Assembly: GCA_010094045.1 (NCBI GenBank)
Contig: ML986605.1
Span: 153,202 to 217,201, forward strand
DNA: 64,000 nt
DNA from: Lojkania enalia
Taxonomy: Eukaryota > Ascomycota > Dothideomycetes > Pleosporales
Direction: 5' to 3'
The position numbers and the translations under genes were made by a program. Numbering within the stretch: position 1 is the stretch's first letter; each line of letters begins with the position of its first letter. Shown here piece after piece: positions 11,716-23,684 of this stretch. The notes under the pieces were generated by a model. The model was not told the origin of the DNA, did not search any database, and saw nothing but the letters and a program-made list of their open reading frames with translations.

Positions 11716-13742
11716 CTAGTCGATGTGCCACTCATGATCCGAGTTCCTAATATAGGGGCTTAGACCAAGAATATCCTTAGATTGCGTCGCTTTAACGTCT
11801 CCATTGCCTAAGAATGCGAACCTGTTCTTGTACCTATATGTGTACTCATAGTCTTCCCAGCGAGGGTCCTTGATGGACTTAAGGAAATGGATCGTCTACA
11901 ACTATCTATTAGTACAATTTGCCCCTTGAGGGATGTAGGGTCTGGGGTTCGAGACAACTTACCGCGCCTGGCCACAGATAAATCCTGTTCTTAATTTTCC
12001 CGTCCTTGAACCAACTACGGCATTCCTCTTGCCACACAGTGTTGGCATGAAAGGTGTCAAAGTGGGCGTAAATCGCATCAAGGGCCTCCTGCTTAACTGT
12101 CATAGCCTTGATACCCTCTGTTTGCATCTTCTTCATACACTTGATTGAATATTCGATCGTGGTCTCAATTGATGGAATGAGTGTGCCATTACTCCAAGTC
12201 GCGCCTGGACCAACGATAGTGTAGTAGTTAGGGAATCTAGGCGCAGAAACACCAAAATAGAGGTTGGGTCCATTGGTCCAATCTTCCTTGATCGATTTTC
12301 CGGCACCGTTAATCACCGTGAAAGCGGGCTGGAAAGCCACTTGGAAGCCTGTGGCACAAACAAGGATGTCCATCTTATGGACTTTGCCATCCACAGTCTC
12401 AATACCTTCAGGCACTACTCGTTTGATGCCATCGAAAACGGGGGTGACATTGTCCTGTACAAGTGCCTCGAGGTACCCATCTCCTGGAGAAATTCTACGA
12501 CATCCAGGTGCCCATTTCGGAATGATGAATTCCTTGAGCTTCTCATGCCCGGGGCCCATGCGCCGATGCATCTCCTTCGTGATCACGTCGCGGAACTGGT
12601 TAGACAGATCCGAGCCCTGGATGTACATGCCGAACAAGCTGTTAATCTCGGCTTCAATCCTCTTGCGGAAATCAAGATGGTATTCTGGGTCTTCAGCGAA
12701 TTTCTTTTTATCCTCCTCTGTGAAATCGTACTGGCGCTGTCCGGGATTGACATCCTGACCTTTCTGGAGGTCGTTGGTGAGAGCACCAGCCCCAAAGGGT
12801 GGTGAAATCCAGGTTGGGCTTCTCATGTATACTTGTACTTCTTTGCATATCTTCTGAAGAGCGGGCACAATCTGAACGCTAGTCGACCCTGTGCCAATGA
12901 CGCCAGTGGTCTTTCCATTAAAGTCGACGCTATGGTTCCAATGTGCGGAGTGCATCAAAGGTCCCTTGAACTCGTGGAGCCCTTCAATGTCGGGCCACTT
13001 CCATGTATTCAGAATGCCTAAGGAAAGTGAGTGACAGATTGTAGTGCCAGAGGACAGGTTTATTACCGGTGCCATTGACGAAAACATGTGCCCAGTCCTT
13101 CGATACTTCACCAGTCTTAGGGTTCGTAATTGTCAGATTCCAAATACCCTCTGCATCGTCCCATCGGGCCTCGGTGATCTTGCTGTTCAGTTTCATGTAC
13201 TTCTTGCTTCCTATGAGGCGGTCAATGCTTTCTAAAATCTACAACGGGCTTTTTAATCAAATACCATGTCTTTCTGCGAAATCCTCAAAATACCCTTGGA
13301 TCTCTGCGCCGCTGGCAAAGAACTGACTCCAATCTGGTTTAGGGTCCCAAGTGAAATTATAGTCATGCGACGGAATATCGCATGCGACGCCTGGGTAAGT
13401 GTTCTCGTACCATGTTCCTCCAAATTGCGAGTTCTTCTCGAAAAGCGTCAACTCCCATGATCCTGGTGAGAGCATTCTCTCCATTTTGTAGGCCAAACAA
13501 AGGCCAGAAGCTCCGGCTCCACAGCAAGCCACCCGCATTTTAGTTGGCTTTGAGTGGTACTGGTTCAAGATCTTGTAAGGTCCTTCCACATTGGCCGGCG
13601 GGTAGTCGTACATTGGCGCAATGCCATTCGCGCCATCAATGGCCGAGGGCATCTCGGAGGGTGCCATTTGGTCGGAGATCTGCTTGAGTCTTCTCTGAGA
13701 TCGTTCGGGGGAAAAGTTGCGAAGAGGGGTAGCAGTCGGCAT
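11716..13742 (-). CDS. Baeyer-Villiger-type flavin monooxygenase
   Basis: Four exons (13742-13265, 13231-13067, 13017-11963, 11895-11716), 625 aa, close to the normal BVMO size. It should insert oxygen next to a ketone carbonyl to give an ester or lactone, using FAD, NADPH and O2. Visible motifs: FAD-binding GAGASG at residues 75-80; the BVMO fingerprint FxGxxxHxxxW as FKGPLMHSAHW near residue 231; a second dinucleotide motif GTGSTS for NADPH; and the CATGF motif. About 65 residues precede the first Rossmann fold. The in-frame TTG upstream is not used; the ATG at 13742 is the first. It heads the metabolic cluster and is co-directional with the acyl-CoA ligase. Substrate not predictable from sequence alone. 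Confidence 0.92.
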
Positions 13743-14526
13743 GGATGTAGTTACGCCTTTGTGAGACTTCGACTGCAAGTCTTATAGGAGCGTGCGAGAT
13801 AGAGCTCTCACACCACTATATGACGATCTGTTGATGATTCTGCGAGACTTTAACCGTCTCTTGGGGTGCCGTGCATCTTATTCCAGACACATAGACTTGC
13901 GAGCTCAGTCTGGACTGCAACATCGGCCTAACGAATCCCGCGGCTTAGACCCTGGAGTGCCACCACGGCAATTGGCTCCTTTCTGCTGGCCGAGAGAAAC
14001 TTCATGGCAGGCTCTGTCGCGGGTTGATTCGCCCTAACACGCTGCAGCTGGGCGGATATGTATTTGCGAAGATGTCGGAGCGGGTTCCGATGCGTGCGCC
14101 ATGTGATTCTAGCATCGGCTATCCTAATTGGGTAACCACAGCTGCAACAGAACTCCAGTATTTATTCTGGAGACTTCGTTTCTCAATTCTATACTTTATG
14201 GTAATGGCGTGAGCTATCGGCACTCGATTCCCAGCGTCTAGCATGCTCGAGGCTGCAATGCTGAGTATATACCATTCTACCACCTGGTTGGTCCTTGCGC
14301 CTGGGCTCTATAATACCATTCCTCGGGGAACATCGGCGACAGCAGATCTGTGGCCGAGGACTGTGAATGGATATACTAAAAACATCTCATTGTAAATATC
14401 AATGACTAGGCGCGACTGTATCATTAAAATACGTCGCCTACTTCAAGCTTTTCTTACTATTCGAGCTGTTCGAATACGAAAGACCACAATTAAGATAATT
14501 CTTAAGGGATCCAATGCTTGGTAGAT
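13743..14526. promoter_or_regulatory. BVMO upstream region
   Basis: About 780 bp upstream of the BVMO and downstream of the acyl-CoA ligase. It holds CCTCGG at 14321-14326 and its complement CCGAGG at 14354-14359, an inverted pair 28 bp apart. CCTCGG is the motif described for FarA/FarB in Aspergillus. Single copies are expected by chance about every 2 kb, so only the pairing is notable. Small frames here show no domain. Confidence 0.4.
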
Positions 14527-16384
14527 TTATAGTTTCGCCGTCGGTCTCTGTCCCTTTATAGCCTCTGCATCCTTTTTCGCCCAGTCCTTGACTACTTTTC
14601 TCATAATCTTTCCGCTCTGCAGCTTGGGGATCTCGTTTACAAATATAATGCCGCCTACTAGCTGTTTATGCTTTGCTACCTTCTGTTTCATGTGCTCATG
14701 GATGTGGTCCTCCTTGACTCTACCCTTAAATTCGTCTTTTAGATGCACATAAGCTCGAGGCCATTCCTGACCGTCCAAAGTAATTCCCACAGCCGCCGCA
14801 TCAGCGATTGGATCAAACTCAAGAAGTACAGCTTCTAGTTCCGCTGGAGCCACTTGGAGTGCGTTGACCTTGATGAGTTCCTGCTGACAACTTTAGCTAC
14901 GATTGAGTCGGTGTCTGAATTCTACAACAAACCTTTTTTCTGTCAACGATCCAGAACCAGCCATCCCTAACGACGGCAATGTCGCCCGTCTTCAACCATC
15001 CATCAGGGCTGAGAGATTCTTTCGTTGCGTGCGGATTGCGCCAATATCCGAGACAGATATTTGGGCCTCGGACATGCAATTCGCCTGGCTGGCCTTGCGC
15101 CACCTCTCTGCCGTCATCATCAAGAAGCATGCATTCGCAGTTCGGATCCAGTTGACCGACGCTTCCAGAACTGCTAGGCATAAGCTACATTCTCTTATAC
15201 CCAGGTAAATTTCAGATTACTTACTCGTCATTGACACCTCCAGGAACATGGATAGCTCCACACGTAACCTCGGTCATACCCCATCCCTGAACAATTTCGC
15301 ACCCAAGTTTCTTCGAGATCTCATTCTGCAGTTCCTTCGATAGAGGAGCTGCCCCACAAAGAATATCTGTCACACTGCTCAAATCGTACTTTGCAGTCTC
15401 CGGCCTCTTGCTAAGCATCACCATAATCGGAGGGGCTACTTGCAAATGCGTGACTCTGTGTGTCTGGATAACCCGCAGGAACTCTTCGTATTGAAACTGC
15501 TTCATTATATAAACTGGTATCTGCAGCTTTTGTGCCATTGCAATGGTGTATAGTTGTCCATAAGCGTGATAGAGGGGTAAGAATCCGATCCACACCTCCC
15601 TCGGCCGTGTTGCTGCATCCCAAGGCTTTTTCAAATATCGCATATATATCGTCTGGTCCAGATTTGCGACTAGATTGTGATGGCTGACTTCGACGCCCTT
15701 CGGTAGTCCAGTTGTTCCGGAAGAGTAATTGACCGTTGCGGTAGTGGTCGCGGCATGCTTCTCAGTTAATTTAGGGAAATTGTATGCATCACCCTCAGCA
15801 GGTGATGGCAGAAAGTCTCTCCAGTCTCTCAGGCCTCCACTTGAGGCATTGGGGACATCTGAGAAGAGGAAAACATGACTGTCCGGGAGTCCAGTTTTTC
15901 GTGCTGCTTCAACGGTTACTTTTGCAAGCGATGGGTGTGCGAGGATAAATTGTGCGCCTGTATTTGATATCTGATGTACCATTTCTGTGAAATTTTAGTA
16001 AATATTCGGTTTCGAAAATTCAAGTCCCATCCATGGAAATTGTGTCCTAGTAAGTCCGCGTTACTGACCTGAGACGGTATACGCGGGATTTGCTCCGCTG
16101 AATATCCTCCTCGACCCTACAATTCCCAAATATGCTACCGGAACGAAAATGTGGTTCGGTGTGTGGATCATTATTACCTCGCCTGGCTTGCTTCCCAGCA
16201 TATCTAGGCCCATTGCAAGTCGCTTTGACCATTGCAAAAGTGTTCTAGGTGTTAGGTGATGATCTGTATTCTTCGCATCTATCCAGATTGGGGTATCTGA
16301 AGGGGTCTGGTCGCTTGGAAATAGATATTCTAATAAATTGCATCTTGGAATATCCAATGGCGGGAAGGGTGAGGGGAAAGGCAT
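14527..16384 (-). CDS. Peroxisomal 4-coumarate-CoA-ligase-type acyl-CoA synthetase
   Basis: Four exons (16384-16069, 15984-15225, 15173-14933, 14880-14527), 556 aa, the usual length of the 4CL/luciferase-like branch of the ANL family. It activates a carboxylic acid with ATP to an acyl-AMP and then to the CoA thioester. The AMP-binding P-loop YSSGTTGLPKG is near residues 192-202, followed by GWGMTE, the TGDIAVVRDGWFWIVDRKK hinge region, and the catalytic Lys in KLQSGKIMRK near the C-terminus. The protein ends in AKL, a peroxisomal targeting signal type 1. It is divergent from the neighbouring SDR, which ends in SKL, so the pair probably shares a promoter and a compartment. Acid substrate unknown. 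Confidence 0.93.
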
Positions 16385-16740
16385 GGCGTAAGATTTGATA
16401 ACAGAAAGCGTTTGATCGTTCAGCCGACACCGCACAGAAAGAAGCAACAGAACAAGCTTCCAGCGGTGTTAAAGCAACCACCTATCTCCTTTGCATGACG
16501 TAGCATTATAAAAGCGCATGACTCTATGCATGCTAGTTTCGCTGCGACAGCCATCCCACAGCCGGGGATATCGGCGGGCGCACTGGCCGTTGAGGTTAGA
16601 CCGAGGATATCGATCTCCACGTCCGAGCTACTCCAACCTCAGAATATACTTGCAGCCGGTCGGGGCGCCATGTCTGAACATACGACTAGGACAAAAAGAT
16701 TTGTTGCTCTTCTACGATCGACGCATACCTTAATACAAGA
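16385..16740. promoter_or_regulatory. Shared divergent promoter of ligase and SDR
   Basis: A 356-bp interval between two outward-facing starts. It contains a TATAAAA at 16507-16513 and CCGAGG at 16601-16606. Both flanking proteins carry peroxisomal signals, which makes coordinated control likely. Confidence 0.55.
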
Positions 16741-17642
16741 ATGTCTGACTTAAGGAATTTTGAGCGCATGTTCCGCCTCGACGGAAAGGTTGCTCTTGTT
16801 ACAGGAGGTTGGAAGCCCAGACTTAATTCCATTGTATGTATTAGTGCTGATAGATGAATTTTGCAGGATCAAGAGGCCTTGGGCTTCACACTGCGACTGC
16901 CTTCCTCCTCGCCGGTGCAAAACTCGTCATCGTTTCAGCCCGCAAAAATGAAGGCCCACAAGGGATTGACCAAGCTGTGGAGAAGCTCAACAAACTGAAC
17001 GTCCCGGGGAAAGCTATTGGAATTGCAGCAAACGTTGCTGACACGGATGAAATCACGAGGCTTGTAAAGGAGGTGCAGAAGCACTCGAGCAAGCTTGATA
17101 TCCTCGTCTGTAATGCAGGTGCGACTTGGGGAGGGCCCTTCGAACCCACGCCAGACTCGAGCTCAAAGAAGGTGCTGGACTTGAACGTCCGAGGTGTCTT
17201 CAATTTGGCGAGGTTGTTCACTCCCATGCTGGAGAAGGCCGGGACCCGGCAAGATCCGTCGCGAATCATCATCGTCAGTTCAACCGCAGGTGTCACAGTC
17301 CCGCACGTTGGTGACCACGGCACCATCATGTATAGTGTCTCCAAGGCTGCCGCAAGCCACATGTCGCGCCAGCTCGCTGTTGAGCTAGGCCCGAGAAACA
17401 TTACGACAAACACTGTTTCCCCGGGCTTCTTTCCCTCAAAACTAGCTAGTGGTTTGATTGATATACTCGGTGGGGAAAAGGAGCTGAGTGACTGGAACCC
17501 CCGCAAGAGGCTCGGTGAACCAGAGGATATTGCTGGCATCATGGTTTATTTGGCCTCTCCAGCAGCAAGCTACGTGAATGGCGAGGATATTTGTGTTGAT
17601 GGAGGTGTAAGATTTGCTCAGGGTAGACAGTCCAAGCTTTAA
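16741..17642 (+). CDS. Peroxisomal short-chain dehydrogenase/reductase
   Basis: Two exons (16741-16807 and 16867-17642), 280 aa. Classical SDR: cofactor loop TGGSRGLG at residues 21-28, structural NAG motif, catalytic Ser at residue 160 or 161, and YSVSK with Y178 and K182. It should interconvert a hydroxyl and a keto group with NAD(P)H. The style (FRLDGKVALVTGG, then DGGVRFAQ at the end) resembles 3-oxoacyl reductase/RhlG-type SDRs, so a 3- or 4-oxoacyl-CoA is a reasonable substrate class. The C-terminal tripeptide is SKL, the canonical peroxisomal import signal. Exon 1 lies upstream of a 59-nt intron, and the joined reading restores the glycine motif. Confidence 0.92.
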
Positions 17643-17933
17643 CCTCAATTGTCTTTCGGAATTAAGGAACAACCTGTCATACATTTCCCGCTACTATAAG
17701 AAACCTAAACACACAGTGTATCAGAATTTTGCTTAAAGGAATGCCTATCGATCCCCGTGTCTACACTTGCATAATCCTCAAAACTGCGACAAGCTACACC
17801 CATAGTTTATGCCGCGCCAAGACATTACAAATACTAGATGAAGAATGCATTCAGAATAAGTTAAGCTACTTTCCTGAAAATGCAAGTAATAGAGAAGCCA
17901 AATGGGACTATCAGCAACTTCAGATCATCATAA

Positions 17934-18891
17934 TTATCTACCATTCGCTCCATTCGCCTTCTCCTTCTTCGTTTTCTCAATTCTCGCAAGCTGATTCTCC
18001 ATACTCGTAAACTTCATCATTGCTTCCATATTCTCATCACAGAACTTATACGGCTCCCTATAATAAAAATTCTCCCCGTTTACCTCAACCGTCAACCCCC
18101 ACGCGTCCTTCTCCGCAAACCTTCGGCCCTTTGAATCCTCTAAATCTCCCCCATCAACGACTTTAATCACGGCCTTGACTAGTGTCGACATAGGCGTGAA
18201 ATATTCATCAGGGAACGACTTCCATTCCTCACCGTTTAGAAGATTAGTTCGGATTGTGCCGGGGCACGTTGCGTAGGTGCGGATGTTCTCAAGGTGGTAG
18301 CAGTAGGAGATTGCCCTATTGAATTGGATGACGGCGGCTTTGGAGCCAGAGTACATCGGACTACTCTAATTAGCACTTGCTCAATTGCAGTGCAAGCCGT
18401 GTGCATCCGAAGAACACTCACCAGAATTCAGAAGGATAGAGACCGCCGCAGCTCGCTGTCATTACTAACGCAGGGCTCGTTCCATCGATCTTCGGGGATT
18501 TTCGGAAATAGTGGAGCGCAAGGTAGGACGTGTTCACCACCGCCTTGAAATTGATATCGATGCTAAGCTGATTCGGTTCTGGAGGCGGTCTGCTCAAATC
18601 ATGTTTCTCGTAGAAGTTATCGCGTTCCACTATTCCAGCGTTCGCGTAGACAAAGTCAATGCGCCCAGAAGCGTTGAATGCATTTTCAAATGCTGAGGTC
18701 AGCGAAGCATAGTCTGTGACATTGGTTTGGTGGAAATATGCATTTTTGAGCGATGATATGGCCGCTTTGCCAGCGGATGCATTAAGGTCGACAATGTGGA
18801 GGTCCCAGTCGCCGCGTGAAGAAAGGACTTCGGCAACAGCGAGGCCCATGCCCGAGGCACCGCCCGTGATAAATGCTGCTTTTCTGGACAT
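17934..18891 (-). CDS. Short-chain dehydrogenase/reductase, 15-PGDH-like
   Basis: Two exons (18891-18422 and 18360-17934), 298 aa. The N-terminus has TGGASGMG, an acidic residue after strand 2 (HIVDLN) that favours NAD(H), the NAG motif, an active-site Ser in MTASCGG, and YSGSK. The intron falls just before the YxxxK segment. The pattern matches fungal SDRs related to 15-hydroxyprostaglandin dehydrogenase, which oxidise secondary alcohols to ketones. The C-terminus is a charged KKEKANGANGR tail with no peroxisomal signal. The gene is convergent with the SKL-type SDR and divergent from the aldehyde dehydrogenase, so it probably shares its promoter with the latter. Confidence 0.9.
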
Positions 18892-19723
18892 AGTAGTCCG
18901 CAAAATAGGACAAGACGTGTTTTAAGCTAGATATGTTGAGACTACGCAAAAACAATGAAACGTAAATATGATATGATGTAAATGGCTAACACATATGAAG
19001 CTCGATCTAGGATGAAGGCACTTGTATTTGGGGAGCATCTGCGGAGGCTGAATGATGTGTTTCTCCGTGATACGGTTCTATTCTGGAGGGTAAGGGAGGC
19101 TTCTTCCGAGACGAGAGCAAAATAGCTTTAGAGTTAGTGTCCCAAATCTCAGTCTCCCGGTATACGAAAGTGTTCACATGCATCACTAATTCTCGATCTC
19201 TACGGATTGTTCGGTATATTTTCAATAAGCTAAACTTCAAAGCCCAGTATGATTACAATCCCAAACGACAATACACGTCGTCTTCCAGCCTGAACACTAC
19301 ATTTACGATACCGCTGTATAGCATCTTGTACACGACTCGCAAAATACGGAGCCCCAAAGACTCCTTACTCAGGTGAGACTTGCAAAATCTTGGCGCCGTC
19401 ATTGGCACTATCGGTAGACGTCGGAAAACAGAACGCGAGGACGCGTTCACCGTCATCCGGCGCCCAGGGGCACCAAGACACGTCCACCGATGATCGAACG
19501 TTCCATAGGAGACAGGGTCCGGGTATGCAGGCGTTCGCTGCCGATCATGCTCGGACTTAGGACATTTTCGAGCGGGCAATGGTGTAGGTGGGGATTAGGA
19601 TCAGAGCTTGGGTGGCTGTTTGTACTCTAATACCCCTCTTCTTTCCTGGATCGAGTGCCACCTTGACTTGCGCATACTCTTTACTATATCCCTTGACTTC
19701 TTATTCTCTTCACAATCGCAATC
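18892..19723. promoter_or_regulatory. Divergent promoter region of SDR and aldehyde dehydrogenase
   Basis: About 830 bp between two outward-facing starts. Short overlapping frames (19007-19240, 19137-19376, 19253-19579) show no domain. No clear operator repeat was seen. Confidence 0.45.
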
Positions 19724-21257
19724 ATGGCATTCCCGTGGTCTACAAAGGATCTCCCGAAACAAATATTCATCAACAACGAATACGTCGCATCGAAGAGCTC
19801 GAGAAAGCTTACTCTTCACAATCCGAGAGACGGCTCGTTAGTTGCTAACGATGTTGCACTTGCTGGCCAGGAGGATGTAGATGCTGCTGTTGCAGCAGCT
19901 GAGAAGGCGCTTCCAGCATGGAAAAAGATTGCGCCTGGCGAACGCCGGAATATCATGCTCAAGTTTGCCGAACTGGTAGAAAAGCACGGTGTTGCCATTG
20001 CTGAGTTGACCCGTATCACTTTGGGGGCGCCGTATAAAGCTTTCGGCGCCTTTGAAGTCGGCCTCTGCGCTGAGGTAAGTCTAATTCATCACCATTACAA
20101 TCACAACAGGAATTCGCGGATCCTAACCCATTTTTATACAGGCATTCAAGTACAATGCAGGCTGGATTGACAAGTATGGTGGCGAATCGTGGCCACAAGG
20201 CGATGGTTTTCTCAAGATCGTACGAAACGAACCACTAGGTGTCACAGCCGGTATTGTACCCTGGAACGGCCCTGTTGGTACGATTGGTCTCAAAGCTGCG
20301 CCTGCCCTAGCCACTGGCAACTGCTTCATTCTCAAGCCCTCAGAAAAGACCCCCTTCTCATCGCTCGCTCTCGGTACTTTAATCAAGGAAGCCGGCTTCC
20401 CGCCAGGTGTGTTCCAGATCTTATCCGGAGATGGCAGCACAGGTGCTCTTATCGCCTCACATATGCGCATCCGCAAAGTATCTTTCACTGGTAGCATTCC
20501 AACCGGCAAGAAGATCCAGGAGATGGCTGCCAAGTCCAACCTGAAGCGCGTAACTCTTGAACTCGGTGGCAAGTCCCCGGCCGTGGTCTTCGATGATTGC
20601 AATCTAGACAACGCCGTTATGTGGACTGCGAATGCCATCACGGCCAACACTGGGCAGGTATGCTTCGCAGCGTCTCGAGTCTACGTACAAGAGGGCATAT
20701 ACGACAAATTCATTGAAAAGTACAAGGAGGCTATGATGCAGAAGGCCAAGGAAGTCGGCGACCCAGAGGCCGACGGTATGAACATTGGCCCATTGGTCGA
20801 CGAGGCGCAATTCAAGCGTGTTTCGGGCTTCATCGAGCGAGGTCAGAGGGGACAAGGCAAGCTGCTTGTCGGCGGCCAGCGAGTCGGTGACAAAGGTTTC
20901 TACATTGAGCCTACCGTCTTTACGGACGTAGATCCAAAATCTGAAATCCACTGCGAAGAAATCTTCGGCCCAGTCTCCGTGGTTAGGTCTTTCAAGACTG
21001 AGGAGGAAATCATGAAGCTGTCCAATGACACAAATTTTGGGCTAATGGCTGGTGTTTTCACGCAGGATATCAACAAGGCCCTGCGGGTTGCATCGGAATT
21101 TGAGTCAGGCATGGTCGGCGTTAACTGTGTCAGCATGATGTTCATGACGACGCCGTTCGGTGGAAGTAAGGAGAGTGGTATTGGACGCGAGTGTGGTATA
21201 CATGCACTGCGGGCCTTCACGGAGCCTAAGACAATTATGGTAAACATGAGCTATTAG
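19724..21257 (+). CDS. NAD(P)-dependent aldehyde dehydrogenase
   Basis: Two exons (19724-20074 and 20142-21257), 488 aa, the normal length of the ALDH superfamily. It oxidises an aldehyde to the carboxylic acid. Visible catalytic residues are N159 in PWNGP, E257 in LELGGKSP and the nucleophile C291 in NTGQVC. The coenzyme motif SFTGSIPTG and the C-terminal PFGGSKESGIGRE motif are intact. It carries no targeting signal that I recognise and is probably cytosolic. Within the cluster it could oxidise an omega-oxo acid released after an alcohol dehydrogenase step. Confidence 0.94.
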
Positions 21258-21480
21258 ATAGAGACGTAGTGTGCAGACATGATTAAATATGGACCGTCAT
21301 GAATATCGAATGGACCAGATTCCAAGATGAAATACACATTTCTGAGATAGTCCACGATTGTTCCTTGATTGGATTGTATTCTCTCTAATAAGATGAGTTC
21401 TTAGTTTAATTATGAACAATCAGAACCTACATTGAAAGTCTATATCCAAAGCCATTATAGGCTTGATTCTACTGAATCGT

Positions 21481-22712
21481 CTATGGAATAATCCTCGCCT
21501 TCCTCATCCGATCAAACACCCCACCCCAAGCCTGCAACGTATCCCTCTCCTCAGTGAATCCAGTTCCATACATCTTGCTCATATCATACTGCCGATTGAA
21601 ATCAAACTGCGTCATCAAGAAATACTCAAATCCCGGGAAAATCCTCGGACTATCCGCATGCCCCGTCTGCAACCCTTTCTCCTTCTCCAACTTATGCCAC
21701 GTATCCATATGCTCTTTAATATACTTTCTTATCTCCGGGGAATTGGATGACGGACCCGTGCCCTTGAGGCCAAAGTATGAGCACAAGATCGGCCATTTGA
21801 TGGACCATTGTGACGGCGTCTTTGCGTCGGCGACGTTGAACCCTTCACCCTTCTGCGTGGGCGGGATGGTCAGGGAGATGTGTATCGTTTGGCGGGCGAT
21901 CATGTCGGAGCTGCTATCGTTGCTCAATGCCTTCCAGCTCTTTTCGGACCCCGGGAACGGACATTCTGCGCCTTCGCCGTTGACTTCTCGAAAGAGCGAG
22001 AGGTAGATGCCCATGACAGTACCGAGGGAGTAGAAGTTTTGGTTGGGCACAAAGCCGATGATGATGTCTGGTCTTGTGTCGCACCAGTTCCATTTCTTGT
22101 CTTTGGCATATCCATTCAACCAGTCCATTTGCGGGTGGTAGAAGAGCATGTCATGATATGGCTGCTTAAGGCGGGGTTGGGATTCTTTGTGTGGGACGTG
22201 CAGGTAGTCGGTCGGGTGATTCTCTAGGAGGTGACAGCCGTCTAGTGACATAATTAATCTTTTGAACTTTTTGAGGAACGAATGCAACTAAGGGAGAACA
22301 TACACATCTTTGCTCCAGTCTGCAATACTACGAATTCAAGCTTAGGACTAAGCTTGTCCATGGCGATGGTGCTGCGCTTGAACATAGAAACAGCTTCTTC
22401 CAGCTCTTTCTGCAGATCCGTACCCGCCTTGTAGGCAAGGTAATACACGTGTGTCACATTCTCTATTCCCTTTATTTTGTCTTTCATGGTAGTTTCAAGC
22501 TCTTCTTGTGAGCCCTCGAGCAAATCGATGCCGGAAACGATGTCTAAGCGCGGATCTTCTGGCCATTGCGACTGTTTTTGAGACAATTGTCGATTTGTGA
22601 GGGCATGTACTTTCGACCAAACACCAGGTTTGGGGTAGTCGTTGAGGATTTCATTGACAAATGACCAGCCAGTGACGCCCGAAGCGCCAAAAACGAGCGC
22701 AGACTTCGACAT
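21481..22712 (-). CDS. PRISE-like NAD(P)H enone reductase (SDR superfamily)
   Basis: Two exons (22712-22304 and 22241-21481), 389 aa. N-terminal Rossmann motif GASGVTGWSF, then LTNR, HVYYLAYK and, across the intron, LQTGAKMYGCHLL. These are typical of the PRISE family (progesterone 5-beta-reductase/iridoid synthase-like), which saturates activated C=C bonds in enones. The FYHPQMDWLN and ARPDIIIGF-type segments of the family are present here as FYHPQMDWLN and TRPDIIIGF. In the cluster it could turn an enone into a saturated ketone that suits the Baeyer-Villiger enzyme. This role is inferred from the family. The donor at 22303 gives phase 1 and restores the conserved Tyr. Confidence 0.85.
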
Positions 22713-23684
22713 TTTGGCTGAAATTTTATAATCTTCACAGGAAATGCAAATAAGAAATTGGCACCAAATCTGGCAATGTATTGGAATATCTTGGTTCCTA
22801 GGAGTAGATGTGATGTAAATCTACTACTAATATTATATCGCTCCTTTTCCGCTAGACGTGGAAGCCTAAGTCCGACGTAATTATTGCTACTCCGCGGTGC
22901 TCAGCTTACGTTTCTCCATGTTTTCCCCTCGATTAGAGTTCGTGGGTCACAAGCTACCAATAATTAAACTTATGTCCGGGGAATTTCCACGCAAACCTAA
23001 GAGGTATCGCGAGAACCGTCTTTCAAGATCGCGAAGAGGGGCAACGCGTCGCGTCCGGTAAATCTTAGCCTGAGCTTCCCCGCTTCACGCTTCAACTCCG
23101 CGTGTGGCTGAGTCGAGCGGCCTGTACGCTACAGAAATCGTGCCGCGCTCTTGGTCTACATATCGAGGGCAAATCGTTCCCCGCCCTCTCTCCAGCCACG
23201 CGGGTCGTTACTCCTGTTGCAAATGATTCATGGACGTTCACACTGTTCGACCTTATCAATGCCACATCCGCGGAAGCTCGGAATACTCATGCTCCCCCAA
23301 TCATTGATTTTGCGGGGTCTTGGGTTTGTTTTTAGCTGCAGCAAGGAACTATTGGACTTCCGGGATCCTAGCGAGCTGTGGGAGGCCTATTTTACAGGCC
23401 ACTCAGAACTTCCTCGACATTTCCTGATAGAAGACAGGTATGGAGCCATTATATCACTATAGAAGCTGTATTGTTTTGAGATCTAAGGAATAATGTGCTT
23501 TCCAATACACAGTTCCCTTTCCAATCTGATGCCATGCTCAATTGTTCCCAGCGCCAATGCTTCTACATGAAAGTTGTCCAACAAGAGTAAAAATTCAACA
23601 ATTGGACACTTGTACGTAATACGCCCTTATTGGAACATTGGAAAACATAAAGAACGGGGATAGATTAGAGTTTCGTCTCTACAG
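22713..23684. other. Intergenic region
   Basis: Nearly 1 kb between the PRISE-like gene start and the MFS gene end. Frames at 23102-23335 and 23151-23462 overlap in different phases and show no domain. I see no gene. The proximal part should hold the reductase promoter. Confidence 0.5.
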
